A DNA stretch of 56,656 nucleotides from Mucilaginibacter sp. Its GTDB lineage: Bacteria > Bacteroidota > Bacteroidia > Sphingobacteriales > Sphingobacteriaceae. The notes under the pieces were generated by a model. It ran no database searches, was not told the origin of the DNA, and saw only the letters and a list, made by a program, of their open reading frames with translations. A program made the position numbers and the translations under genes. Below, one piece after another: positions 1-8,363 of the stretch (its first letter is position 1; every line of letters begins with the position of its first letter). The stretch is from assembly GCA_028288085.1 (NCBI GenBank), contig JAQBOK010000379.1, positions 1 to 56,656 on the forward strand. The letters are read 5' to 3'.

Positions 1-1267
1 CGAAAAAGTATCGATAATCTTCCTTTAATGATGCACCGTAACCACCGGCTTCTTTTTGCTGGCCTTTGATTTTGTAGGCACCATTCAGGTTTTCAATTCC
101 CCAGTTAAAACCATATAGTGGCATACCGAAACCACCGCCATATTCAATATGATAACCACGCGGGAAGTCCAGCTTTTTATTATCAAGCCACCATGGTGTA
201 TACACGTGCATACCACCTACACCATCTTCGTTGTAACGTTTACGGTCAAATAATTCAGGTATTATGCCGCCCATATCAGCTCCTGTTGAGTCGTGAAGAT
301 ATTTACCCACTACACCGCTGGAATTGGCAATGCCATTAGGGAACCTGCTTGATTTGGAGTTAAGCATCAGTCTTGCACTTTCGCAGGCGCTGGCAGCTAA
401 TATCACCGTACGCCCAAAAACCTGGTACTCCTGCATATCTACCTTGTTTATGTATGCAACACCTGTGGCCAACCCTTCTCTATCAGTCAATACTTCACGT
501 GCCATGGCATTCGTTATCAGATCTACATTTCCTGTAGCTACCGCTGGTTTAACCAATACCGATGATGATGAAAAATCGCCATAAATTTTACAGCTTCGCC
601 CGCATTGCGCGCAATAAAAGCAGGCTTCGCGACTACTATTTATCTTTTTTGTCAATATAGATAAGCGGGAAGGTATTACAGGAATGTTGATATTGCCTGC
701 CGCACGTTTAATAAACATTTCATGAAGCCGTGGTTTTGGTGGCGGTAAAAATATACCATCAGGATCGTTGTATAAACCCTCATTGGTGCCGAAAACACCT
801 ATCAGTTTGTCTATTTTATCGTAATATGGTTTTACATCCTCATAGCCTATAGGCCAGTCATCGCCTAAACCATCAATACTGTACCGTTTAAAATCCTTTG
901 GTCCAAATCTTAATGATATTCTTCCCCAATGATTGGTGCGACCACCAACCATCCGTGCACGCCACCATTCCCAATTACTGCCTTCCCTTTGCGTGTAAGG
1001 TTCACCATCTATTTCCCAACCCCAGTAACAGCCATCAAAATCGCCAAAAGGTCTGAATTTTGTACTGGCTCCTCTGCGGGGCGAGTCCCACGGGTTTTTT
1101 AGTTGCGATGAGTTTTCGCGTGGGTCGTAATTAGGGCCTGCCTCTATTAAACAAACCTTTAAACCCGCGTTTGCAAGCACATAAGCAGCCATACCACCCC
1201 CCGCACCGGAACCAACAATAATGGCGTCGTATTTTTTAGATTGCTTTTTGATCTGGATATCATCCAT
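1..1267 (-). CDS. GMC family oxidoreductase, C-terminus cut by window edge
   Basis: FAD-dependent GMC-type oxidoreductase, probably oxidising a sugar or alcohol. About 422 residues are visible from the ATG at 1265-1267; the C-terminal part, which normally carries the catalytic His/Asn pair, lies beyond position 1. The N-terminus shows the FAD-binding Rossmann motif VGSGAGGGMAAYVLA followed by an acidic strand end (LIEAGP). Then come GGRTNHWG, typical of the gluconate-2-dehydrogenase-like branch, and a Cys-rich segment (YCAQCGRSC). Family members are usually about 560 residues, so roughly three quarters is here. Members of this branch often sit beside a small subunit-3 gene; none is seen on the upstream side. 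No signal peptide is visible. The family is confident; the substrate is unknown. Confidence 0.85.
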   Translation of the reverse strand, partial: MDDIQIKKQSKKYDAIIVGSGAGGGMAAYVLANAGLKVCLIEAGPNYDPRENSSQLKNPWDSPRRGASTKFRPFGDFDGCYWGWEIDGEPYTQREGSNWEWWRARMVGGRTNHWGRISLRFGPKDFKRYSIDGLGDDWPIGYEDVKPYYDKIDKLIGVFGTNEGLYNDPDGIFLPPPKPRLHEMFIKRAAGNINIPVIPSRLSILTKKINSSREACFYCAQCGRSCKIYGDFSSSSVLVKPAVATGNVDLITNAMAREVLTDREGLATGVAYINKVDMQEYQVFGRTVILAASACESARLMLNSKSSRFPNGIANSSGVVGKYLHDSTGADMGGIIPELFDRKRYNEDGVGGMHVYTPWWLDNKKLDFPRGYHIEYGGGFGMPLYGFNWGIENLNGAYKIKGQQKEAGGYGASLKEDYRYFF

Positions 1268-1840
1268 GAGATTGTATTTTTAGAATTTATAGATAGTACA
1301 CCACGTTAAAAAAGTGGTGAAGACAAATCTACATTTTGATTTCATTTTTCAAAATCGTGTTTTGCTATCAATTGTATTTAGTTTGTTACTTCCCCGTTTT
1401 TAATCATTGTAAGTCGATGATATTGTCCTGTATTTTCAACTTAAATAGTAATTGATAGTACAAAAACCATTTTACGTTTAGTTAAGAAGTTTTGGAGAAT
1501 CAGCTTAAAAATATACTGTTTGGTTATAAATTTTACTTCTAATTAAATTGGTACAATTTGTGCAAAACAGCACATCATAAAGGAACAACTATGAAAAATT
1601 ACATAAAAACAACCATTTTGTATGCATTACTGCACTTTTTTAGGACACAGGATTAAACAATACTATACAAACGGCGTTTATTAATCAAGGCTGCTTAGCC
1701 CCTTCAACTTAAAATATGAAACCGTAACCAGCTAAATACCAAACTGCAATTTGCCCGTGGTAACTACATCAAAATTAAAAAAGAAATGGGTTTAGAGCAG
1801 TTCATCGACACGAAAAAATAATTAAAGAATAATTACACGA
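1268..1840. other. 573-base gap, mostly non-coding
   Basis: Divergent gap between the GMC gene and the GT4 fusion gene. It is AT-rich and carries stop codons in all frames, apart from two short open pieces at 1591-1656 and 1720-1821 that look like the two ends of a decayed gene. No clear terminator and no full TTG/TAnnTTTG promoter pair was found for either flanking gene. Confidence 0.5.
1591..1821 (+). pseudogene. possible remnant of a small exported-protein gene
   Basis: An ATG at 1591, preceded by an AAAGGA ribosome-binding-like sequence, opens a 21-codon reading frame with a Lys-rich then hydrophobic start (MKNYIKTTILYALLHFF) that stops at 1656. A second open piece, 1720-1821, has coding-like composition (ending GLEQFIDTKK and a stop) but no start codon. 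The pieces are split by stops and could be the head and tail of one gene disrupted by small indels or a deletion. I do not recognise the family. The alternative is chance open frames in a leader region of the next gene. Confidence 0.3.
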
Positions 1841-4117
1841 ATGAAAATAGCTTATATATCTACCTATCCACCCCGCGAATGTGGAATAGCCACATTTAAC
1901 CAAAACTTAATGCGTGCCATTAATGCAAACTACCCCGAAAGGCAAACTTTGATACAGGGGGGCTTTGTAGTAGCGCTAAATGATTCTGAAAATCTGCAGG
2001 AATATGAATATCCGGAAGAAGTAAAATATGTGATCCGTCAAAATCATCAAAAGGATTATATAAGGGCGGCTAATTACATTAACACCAGTAATGCGGATGT
2101 ATGCATAATGGAGCACGAATTTGGCATTTATGGAGGCGAGAGCGGCATTTATATCCTCCCTTTAATTAATAGGCTCGAAAAACCTTTAATATCTATATTA
2201 CATACGATATTAAGAGAGCCCAGCTATGTACAGCGTATCATCATCCGTGAAATAGCGGAGCAGTCATCAAAGATCATTGTGATGAGCCGCCGGGCAGTTG
2301 AATTTTTAACTACCATATACGATATACCAATTGAAAAAATACAGATAATTGAACACGGAGTACCCGATTTGGAAGCACCGGAAAACAACCCGGTTAAACT
2401 ACTTACACCATTTAAAAAACATCGCGTATTATTAACATTTGGGTTAATAAGCCGTAATAAAGGGCTGGAAACCGTAGTTAAGGCTTTACCTGCAATTGTT
2501 GAAAAACATCCGGATGTGATGTATGTGGTTTTAGGAAACACCCATCCGGGTGTAATTAAAAATTCGGGCGAAGAATATAGGGATCATTTAAAAGGCCTGG
2601 CTGCTAAGCTGGGGGTTTCCAATCATCTTACATTCATTAATAAATTTGTATCGGAAGAAGAATTGATCAGTTACCTCACCGCTGCTGAAATTTATGTGAC
2701 GCCTTATCACAACGAGGCGCAAATTACCAGCGGCACCTTATCATACGCAGTTGGTGCTGGTTCTGCAGTGGTTTCAACACCTTACTGGCATGCTACTGAA
2801 TTACTTGCAAATAATCGCGGTCGCCTATTTAATTTTAAAGATTCGGAGGCCCTGGCCGATACGATAAACGAATTGATGGATCAGGAGCGCGTATTGAATG
2901 AATTAAAAGAGAACGCATATGAATATGGTTTGCACCTGCGTTGGCCAAATATTGGGGCGGAATTTATTAAAGTGGCTCAGGATGCTTGCCTTACGCATGA
3001 TTTCAGCGACAAAATACTTAAAAATAGTATAGTTGATCCAGAGATCATGCCCAAGTTCAGCCTTACACATGTACTGCGTTTAACTGATGATACCGGTATT
3101 GTACAGCACGCCAAATATGGCATCCCTAATTTAAAAGAGGGTTATTGCCTGGACGATAATGCCAGGGCACTTATTATGGCGCTGATGGCCTATCAACGCA
3201 CCAAAAGCAAGGAGGCTTTTGAACTTTTACCTGTTTATTTAAGCTATATTCATTATATGCAAACTGATGATGGTAACTTCAGGAATTTTCTGAGTTTCAA
3301 TCGCCAGTATCTTGATGAAATTGGTTCTGAAGATTCGTTTGGGCGTACTATTTGGTCGCTTGGGTATCTGATCGGTTGTGCAGCCAGCCATTCATACAGG
3401 GAATTTGCTATTGAGATATTTCAAAAATCGATACCACATTTTAAGGCTCTTCACCATTTAAGGGGCGTAGCAAATACCGTTATTGGCTTAAGCTTGTATT
3501 TGCATGTGTTCCCTACTGATGAGGGCTTAATGACTGAACTAGTCAGACTTACTCAACCTTTGATTGATGCATATGAGCTTCACCAATCTGAAGACTGGCA
3601 GTGGTTTGAGGACCAAATGACTTATGATAATGCCATATTACCTTTAGCTCTTCTCCATTCATGTGAGATCACAGGGAATGATAAAGCTAAACACATCGCA
3701 CTTAAAACTATCGCTTTTCTTGATGATTTAACATTGTCTAACGAGTATTTAAGCCCGGTTGGCAACGATGGATGGTATTACCGTGGTGGCGCGTTCCCTA
3801 CGTTTGATCAGCAAGCTATTGAAACCATGGCGATGGTACTGATGCACTTCCAGGCTTACCAGATATTCCGCACACCGGAATATATTGAGAAAATGTTCTT
3901 ATGCTATAAATGGTTCTTAGGTGAAAATACCTTGCGTGCGCCATTATACGACCACGAAACAAAAGGCTGCTGTGATGGGTTACTTCCTACCGGAATTAAT
4001 CGTAACCAAGGTGCCGAAAGTACATTGGCTTACCTGGTATCACATCTTACCGTACTAAAAGCGTTTGAACTGGAATATGAATATAATAAGGTGGGGCAGA
4101 AACTGGAAACCTGTTAA
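1841..4117 (+). CDS. GT4 glycosyltransferase fused to an alpha-helical glycosidase-like domain
   Basis: Predicted cytosolic nucleotide-sugar-dependent glycosyltransferase of 758 residues. Residues 1 to about 370 form a GT-B fold of family GT4: the N-terminal loop YPPRECGIATF, and a donor-site region near residues 285-320 (NEAQITSGTLSYAVGAG, then STPYWHATELL). Residues about 390-758 form a second domain resembling an (alpha/alpha)6 barrel, with conserved-looking acidic and aromatic motifs GYCLDDNARALI (near 432), EDSFGRTIWSLGY, WQWFEDQMTYDNA and FPTFDQQAIETMA. There is no signal peptide or membrane segment. The stop overlaps the next start by one base (TAATG), which suggests translational coupling. 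With GT4 and GH130 neighbours it may act in synthesis of a mannose-containing oligosaccharide, but donor and acceptor cannot be read from the sequence. Confidence 0.85.
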   Translation: MKIAYISTYPPRECGIATFNQNLMRAINANYPERQTLIQGGFVVALNDSENLQEYEYPEEVKYVIRQNHQKDYIRAANYINTSNADVCIMEHEFGIYGGESGIYILPLINRLEKPLISILHTILREPSYVQRIIIREIAEQSSKIIVMSRRAVEFLTTIYDIPIEKIQIIEHGVPDLEAPENNPVKLLTPFKKHRVLLTFGLISRNKGLETVVKALPAIVEKHPDVMYVVLGNTHPGVIKNSGEEYRDHLKGLAAKLGVSNHLTFINKFVSEEELISYLTAAEIYVTPYHNEAQITSGTLSYAVGAGSAVVSTPYWHATELLANNRGRLFNFKDSEALADTINELMDQERVLNELKENAYEYGLHLRWPNIGAEFIKVAQDACLTHDFSDKILKNSIVDPEIMPKFSLTHVLRLTDDTGIVQHAKYGIPNLKEGYCLDDNARALIMALMAYQRTKSKEAFELLPVYLSYIHYMQTDDGNFRNFLSFNRQYLDEIGSEDSFGRTIWSLGYLIGCAASHSYREFAIEIFQKSIPHFKALHHLRGVANTVIGLSLYLHVFPTDEGLMTELVRLTQPLIDAYELHQSEDWQWFEDQMTYDNAILPLALLHSCEITGNDKAKHIALKTIAFLDDLTLSNEYLSPVGNDGWYYRGGAFPTFDQQAIETMAMVLMHFQAYQIFRTPEYIEKMFLCYKWFLGENTLRAPLYDHETKGCCDGLLPTGINRNQGAESTLAYLVSHLTVLKAFELEYEYNKVGQKLETC

Positions 4118-5121
4118 TGAAGGTAGCCATTTTATCCCCTGTTGCCTGGCGTACACCTCCAAGGCACTACGGGCCATGGGAGCAAATAGCATCAAATATA
4201 GCTGAGGGCCTGGTAAAAAAAGGATTGGATGTTACTCTTTTTGCGACAGGTGATTCCATTACCGCCGGAAACCTGGATGCCATCTGCGAAAAAGGTTATG
4301 AAGAAGACCGGACGCAAGACGCAAAAGTTTTAGAGTGCCTGCACATTAGCAACCTGATGGAAAAGGCCTCTTCCTTTGATATCATTCATAATAATTTCGA
4401 TTTTTTGCCGCTTACCTATTCGGCGCTTATTAAAACCCCCATTATAACTACCATACACGGTTTTTCTTCGCAAAAGATAATTCCTATATATAAAAAATAT
4501 AATGCATCAACGCATTATGTATCCATCAGTAATGCTGACCGTAGTTCTGAGCTGGAATATTTGGCTACGGTTTACAATGGTATCAATGTTGATGAATTTG
4601 AGTTTAATCCTGCGCCCCAGTACTACCTTTTATATTTCGGGAGGATACACCATGATAAAGGAACTGCTGAAGCAATTGATATTGCAAAAAAAAGTGGCCG
4701 TAAATTGATCATAGCAGGTATTATTCAGGACGAGAGCTACTATAAGGAAAAAATAGAACCGTTATTGGATGAACAAATAGTATATGTTGGCCATGCTGGT
4801 CCCGAAAAAAGGAAAGATCTTTTAGGAAAGGCACTGGCCTTATTGCATCCTATTAATTTTAATGAACCGTTTGGTTTAAGTGTTGCCGAAGCCATGCTTT
4901 GCGGCACACCTGTAATCGCATTTAACAAGGGTGCCATGCCTGAATTGATATTGCACGATAAAACAGGCTTTTTGGTTGGCAATGTTAATGAAGCAGTTGA
5001 CGCGGTTAATGAGCTAAGCAGTATTAACCGGAATGACTGCCATCAATGGGCATTATCTCAATTCTCAAGTGATAAAATGGTGAGTGATTATCTGCAGCTA
5101 TATTATCAAATATTAACTTAA
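4117..5121 (+). CDS. GT4 family glycosyltransferase
   Basis: A 334-residue retaining GT-B glycosyltransferase. The N-terminal half has a glycine-bearing acceptor loop (RTPPRHYGPWEQI) and HNNFDFLPL. The C-terminal half has YFGRIHHDKG and the GT4 donor-site E-x7-E motif EPFGLSVAE, followed by GTPVIAFNKGAMPEL. No secretion signal is visible, so it should act in the cytosol. It starts inside the stop codon of the preceding GT4 fusion gene and is almost certainly co-translated with it. Its stop codon overlaps that of the convergent GH130 gene across the palindrome TTAA at 5118-5121. The family is secure; the sugar donor is not known. Confidence 0.88.
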   Translation: MKVAILSPVAWRTPPRHYGPWEQIASNIAEGLVKKGLDVTLFATGDSITAGNLDAICEKGYEEDRTQDAKVLECLHISNLMEKASSFDIIHNNFDFLPLTYSALIKTPIITTIHGFSSQKIIPIYKKYNASTHYVSISNADRSSELEYLATVYNGINVDEFEFNPAPQYYLLYFGRIHHDKGTAEAIDIAKKSGRKLIIAGIIQDESYYKEKIEPLLDEQIVYVGHAGPEKRKDLLGKALALLHPINFNEPFGLSVAEAMLCGTPVIAFNKGAMPELILHDKTGFLVGNVNEAVDAVNELSSINRNDCHQWALSQFSSDKMVSDYLQLYYQILT

Positions 5122-6590
5122 ACATTCTTTTCCTCTGTTATTAGTTTATTAATTAACTCGCTCATATCAACTTCGGCAAATGAGGTAGAAGAATCAGATA
5201 TTCCATAAGGAATAATGAGTTTATTATTGTGTACAATTGCCCCGCATGAGTACAAAACATTAGGTACATACCCCTCACGCTCCTCACTGTTAGGTATTAA
5301 CAGGGGTTCGCTCAAACGCCCTATTTCAATAGTGGGGTCATCCAATTTAAGCAAACTGGCACCTAAAACATAACGCCGCATTGGACCAACACCATGCGTT
5401 ATCATTATCCACCCGTGCTCGGTTTCAATTGGCGAACCACAGTTACCGATCTGGATAAATTCCCATGAAAATTTAGGCTGTTGTAATAATACCGGCTTTT
5501 CCCAAATGTTTATTTTATCCGAATACATTATATAATTATTGCAGCCATCAATACGGGAAATCATGGCATATTTACCGTTCACTTTGCGGGGAAAAAGCGC
5601 CAGGTTTTTGTTCTGAGCTCCTGAACCATACAAAGGCATTATCCTGAAATTATAAAAATCATTAGTTTGTAACAGCTTGGGCATTATCAACGAACCATCG
5701 TATGCGGTATAGGTAGCGTAGTAAGTTGATGAACCGTCATCATTTGTAAATTTTACAAAACGGGCATCTTCGATGCCTTTACGTTCATATTCGGATATGG
5801 GGAATATCACCCTGTCGGATATATCCGTATCCAGCGAAAATACAATCTCATAATACGAGTCGGCCAGCCATAATATCTTATCGTACTCCAGCCGCAGCAT
5901 ATCGCTTTCCTGCAATTTTTGAGAATCCTGTATGATACGATGCAGGTTTGAATATTCAAAATGATGATCAAGCTGCCCTTCTATCTCTTTCAGCACATCA
6001 ATGTTGATCTGCGTGGTTACAGCTTTGTCAAAAAACAATTTTTTATTGTAAACAGCATTACGGATAATTTCGGCCTCATCAATATAACTACCTGATGGAA
6101 TAACAGTGATGTTATTATTCCTATCAATAAGCGCCCGCCGGAAAGTAATGGAAGAAATATGCCCCTCGCCTACTGCCCTGAAACTGATAATCACACGCCT
6201 CTCGCCGCCCTGAAGTTCTGTTTGATCAGGGTCTTCTACAATGGAAGGATTAAAAAACGCAGCCGATTCAATCGAATATTCATGTGTAAAATAAGACCCG
6301 ATAAGCAGCTTACGATAAACAGTGAGCGAGTCATAATCAATATTCAGTTCTGCAAAAAGAGGTTTTAATTTACTACAGTGCCTGCTTAACACACGTGTAA
6401 TGTTCCTGTGGCGTTTTGAGTACTCTTGTAATAAAGGCGAAACAATACCAAAAGAAGTATCTTCGCTTAGAACCATTATTCGTTGTATTACTTCTTTGGC
6501 CCTCTCGTTCCCATTAAAAAAAAATCTGGCTATAACACGTTTCGGATCAGGATTTATTCTTACAGGTTTTCGTTCAATCGCAAGTCTCAT
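5118..6590 (-). CDS. GH130 family glycoside phosphorylase/hydrolase
   Basis: A 490-residue protein with the five-bladed beta-propeller signature of GH130, a family dominated by beta-mannoside phosphorylases and some beta-1,2-mannosidases. Visible landmarks are FFNPSIVEDPDQTE, SFRAVGEGHISSI, the GIEDARF motif (family consensus G-x-E-D-P-R, here with Ala for Pro), and CGSPIETEHGWIMITHGVGP. An N-terminal extension of about 100 helical residues precedes the propeller. There is no signal peptide, which favours cytosolic phosphorolysis over digestion of external glycan. It converges on the GT4 pair with a 4-base stop overlap, so glycan-building and glycan-cleaving enzymes face each other. Subfamily and linkage cannot be assigned by eye. 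Confidence 0.82.
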   Translation of the reverse strand: MRLAIERKPVRINPDPKRVIARFFFNGNERAKEVIQRIMVLSEDTSFGIVSPLLQEYSKRHRNITRVLSRHCSKLKPLFAELNIDYDSLTVYRKLLIGSYFTHEYSIESAAFFNPSIVEDPDQTELQGGERRVIISFRAVGEGHISSITFRRALIDRNNNITVIPSGSYIDEAEIIRNAVYNKKLFFDKAVTTQINIDVLKEIEGQLDHHFEYSNLHRIIQDSQKLQESDMLRLEYDKILWLADSYYEIVFSLDTDISDRVIFPISEYERKGIEDARFVKFTNDDGSSTYYATYTAYDGSLIMPKLLQTNDFYNFRIMPLYGSGAQNKNLALFPRKVNGKYAMISRIDGCNNYIMYSDKINIWEKPVLLQQPKFSWEFIQIGNCGSPIETEHGWIMITHGVGPMRRYVLGASLLKLDDPTIEIGRLSEPLLIPNSEEREGYVPNVLYSCGAIVHNNKLIIPYGISDSSTSFAEVDMSELINKLITEEKNV

Positions 6591-6714
6591 ATAAGCAACT
6601 AAGTTTATTCATTAACAGCAGTAGCAGTAAATTGATTGCCGCAATTTTACAAACCTTTTTTTATTAAAATCACGCTTAATGTGAAATGATATAATTTGAG
6701 GTCTGATTAAACAA

Positions 6715-7635
6715 TTAAATCATACTGTTCCGCTTAATAAGGTAAGCTTTTAAAATATTATTATACCCATCATTAATGTTGGCATCAACCAGGTCTATAT
6801 GGTATTGGGCGCATTTTAATTCTAACTGGTGACGATAGTTTTGCAGGTTTGATCGGTAAGCATCGCGTATTTTATTAGGATGTACCCTTATCTCCTCACC
6901 GCTCTCCATATCCACAAAATGATGCGGACGGTTGTCAAAATTAAAATCAAGTTCTTTTTGCCTATCGCTTACATTAAAGATCACCACTTCGTGCTTGTTA
7001 TACTTCAAATGCTGCAAGGCGGCAAACAAGGTTTTCAATTTCTCATCGTTATAGCCATTCTCCAGCATATCACTAAAAATGATAACCATTGAACGCTGGT
7101 GTACTTCTTCCGCAACATGATGCAGTACCTGGGTAATGTCTGTTGCTGAATTTTTTTTAGGATGATCATAAGCTTTCTCCAATTCAGCGTATAAATGAAA
7201 AAGATGCTTTGATGTTGAACGGGCGGGGCTTATCCAGTCTATTTTATCCGAAAAAAGGCACAATCCAAATGCATCACGCTGTTTTTTAAACAAATACATC
7301 AGCGAGGCTACAGCATAAATGGAAAATTGCAGTTTATTTATTCCCTTATCGGGAAAGTTCATTGATGAGGAAGTATCCAATAACAGGTAACAACGCAGAT
7401 TGGTCTCTTCCTCAAATTGTTTTACAAAAAGCTTGTCGGTACGGGCCAGCAATTTCCAATCGATATTTTTTACCGACTCACCATTGTTATATAAACGATG
7501 CTCGGCAAATTCAACCGAAAACCCATGGAACGGGCTTTGGTGCAGCCCTGTTATAAAGCCTTCTACCACCTGCCTGGCCAGTAATTCAAGATTAGCCAGC
7601 TGTCTTATATGTTGCTCATCATTAAGTTTGGGCAT
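6715..7635 (-). CDS. DUF58 domain protein (vWA-like)
   Basis: A 306-residue cytosolic DUF58 protein. The hallmark segment is clear: EFAEHRLYNNGESVKNIDWK, ARTDKLFVKQFEEE, then the metal-site-like DTSSSMNF of a von Willebrand A fold. DUF58 proteins commonly accompany MoxR AAA+ ATPases and vWA membrane proteins; none is adjacent here. The ATG at 7633-7635 is chosen because the longer frame begins with TTG and adds only seven residues. It is the last gene of the minus-strand run before the GH130 gene. Molecular function is unknown for the family; a chaperone-like or maturation role with MoxR partners is usually proposed. Confidence 0.85.
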   Translation of the reverse strand: MPKLNDEQHIRQLANLELLARQVVEGFITGLHQSPFHGFSVEFAEHRLYNNGESVKNIDWKLLARTDKLFVKQFEEETNLRCYLLLDTSSSMNFPDKGINKLQFSIYAVASLMYLFKKQRDAFGLCLFSDKIDWISPARSTSKHLFHLYAELEKAYDHPKKNSATDITQVLHHVAEEVHQRSMVIIFSDMLENGYNDEKLKTLFAALQHLKYNKHEVVIFNVSDRQKELDFNFDNRPHHFVDMESGEEIRVHPNKIRDAYRSNLQNYRHQLELKCAQYHIDLVDANINDGYNNILKAYLIKRNSMI

Positions 7636-7802
7636 AATGCTAATGTAAGGGAACAAACCTTATCTATCAAAATAAAACAAGCTTTTCAGATTTATATTGT
7701 TCATGTTTAATCAGCAAGTGAAAAGAATGTTAAACTCAAAGTCAGGATCTATTTGCCCGGAGGATTATCAGCCAGATAATGAAATGGCCAGATGGTTCAG
7801 CA

Positions 7803-7840
7803 TAAAAAAAACAACCCTCTCCGGAAAAATCCGAAGGGGG
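7803..7840 (-). terminator. rho-independent terminator of trxA
   Basis: Read on the minus strand, an 11-bp stem (7815-7825 with 7830-7840, one mismatch and one G-T pair) closes a four-base T loop and is followed by a TTG and a run of eight T. It lies 30 bases after the trxA stop codon. Confidence 0.85.
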
Positions 7841-7869
7841 CCGCTTAATCTTAATATGGTGATACTATA

Positions 7870-8190
7870 TTATGCTATTTGTTTGTCCAATTTACCAGCT
7901 AATACTGATTTTGGCACTGCACCAATTTGTTTATCCACTATTTCTCCTTTATTGAAAAACAATAAAGCAGGGATATTACGAATGCCAAACTTCATCGATA
8001 TGCCGGGGTTGTTATCCACATTCACTTTGCCTACAACAGCTCTGCCGGTGTATTCCTTTGCAATTTCTTCAACTAAAGGACCTACCATACGACATGGGCC
8101 ACACCATTCTGCCCAAAAGTCAACTAAAACCGGTTTATCTGATTTAAGAACTAGTTCTTCAAAGTTTGCATCAGTTATTTCTAAAGCCAT
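7870..8190 (-). CDS. trxA: thioredoxin
   Basis: A 106-residue classical thioredoxin, the general cytosolic disulfide reductase. The active site is WAEWCGPC with Cys30 and Cys33; the cis-proline loop is RNIPALLFF near Pro74, and Asp24 (VDFW) is at the usual buried position. Length and motif spacing match E. coli TrxA. It appears monocistronic: it has its own Bacteroidetes-type promoter, with repeated TGMCR boxes upstream, and a strong terminator downstream. The opposite-strand open frame across 7697-8218 is a shadow. Confidence 0.96.
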   Translation of the reverse strand: MALEITDANFEELVLKSDKPVLVDFWAEWCGPCRMVGPLVEEIAKEYTGRAVVGKVNVDNNPGISMKFGIRNIPALLFFNKGEIVDKQIGAVPKSVLAGKLDKQIA

Positions 8191-8218
8191 GATCTTTTTA
8201 ATTTTAAATTTATATTAA

Positions 8219-8250
8219 CAAATATATACTATTCAAATTGCTTGCCACAA
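8219..8250 (-). promoter_or_regulatory. trxA promoter (Bacteroidetes sigma-A type)
   Basis: On the minus strand a -7 box TATATTTG (8219-8226) is preceded by 21 bases and a -33 TTG (8248-8250). This matches the known Bacteroidetes consensus TTG-N(17-23)-TAnnTTTG. The start of transcription would be about 20 bases before the trxA ATG. Confidence 0.7.
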
Positions 8251-8272
8251 CTGCCGACCTGACAATGTGACA
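8243..8272. promoter_or_regulatory. iterated TGMCR boxes upstream of trxA
   Basis: On the plus strand four related pentamers follow one another: TGCCA (8243), TGCCG (8252), TGACA (8260) and TGACA (8268), with steps of 9, 8 and 8 bases. They overlap the -33 element and extend about 25 bases upstream of it, where an activator or repressor of trxA would bind. The regulator is not known from this sequence. Confidence 0.4.
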
Positions 8273-8363
8273 ATTATATTACCCCGGTATTCAAAATTGA
8301 AAAACCGATGATGAAAATACTATTTCCCTTCAGGCATTGGGTAGCATTTGCAATGCCAAATTA

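Noticed and set aside
7697..8218. 173-residue plus-strand open frame opposite trxA
   Set aside because: It lies across the terminator and coding strand of a clear thioredoxin gene and has no family features; it is a shadow frame.
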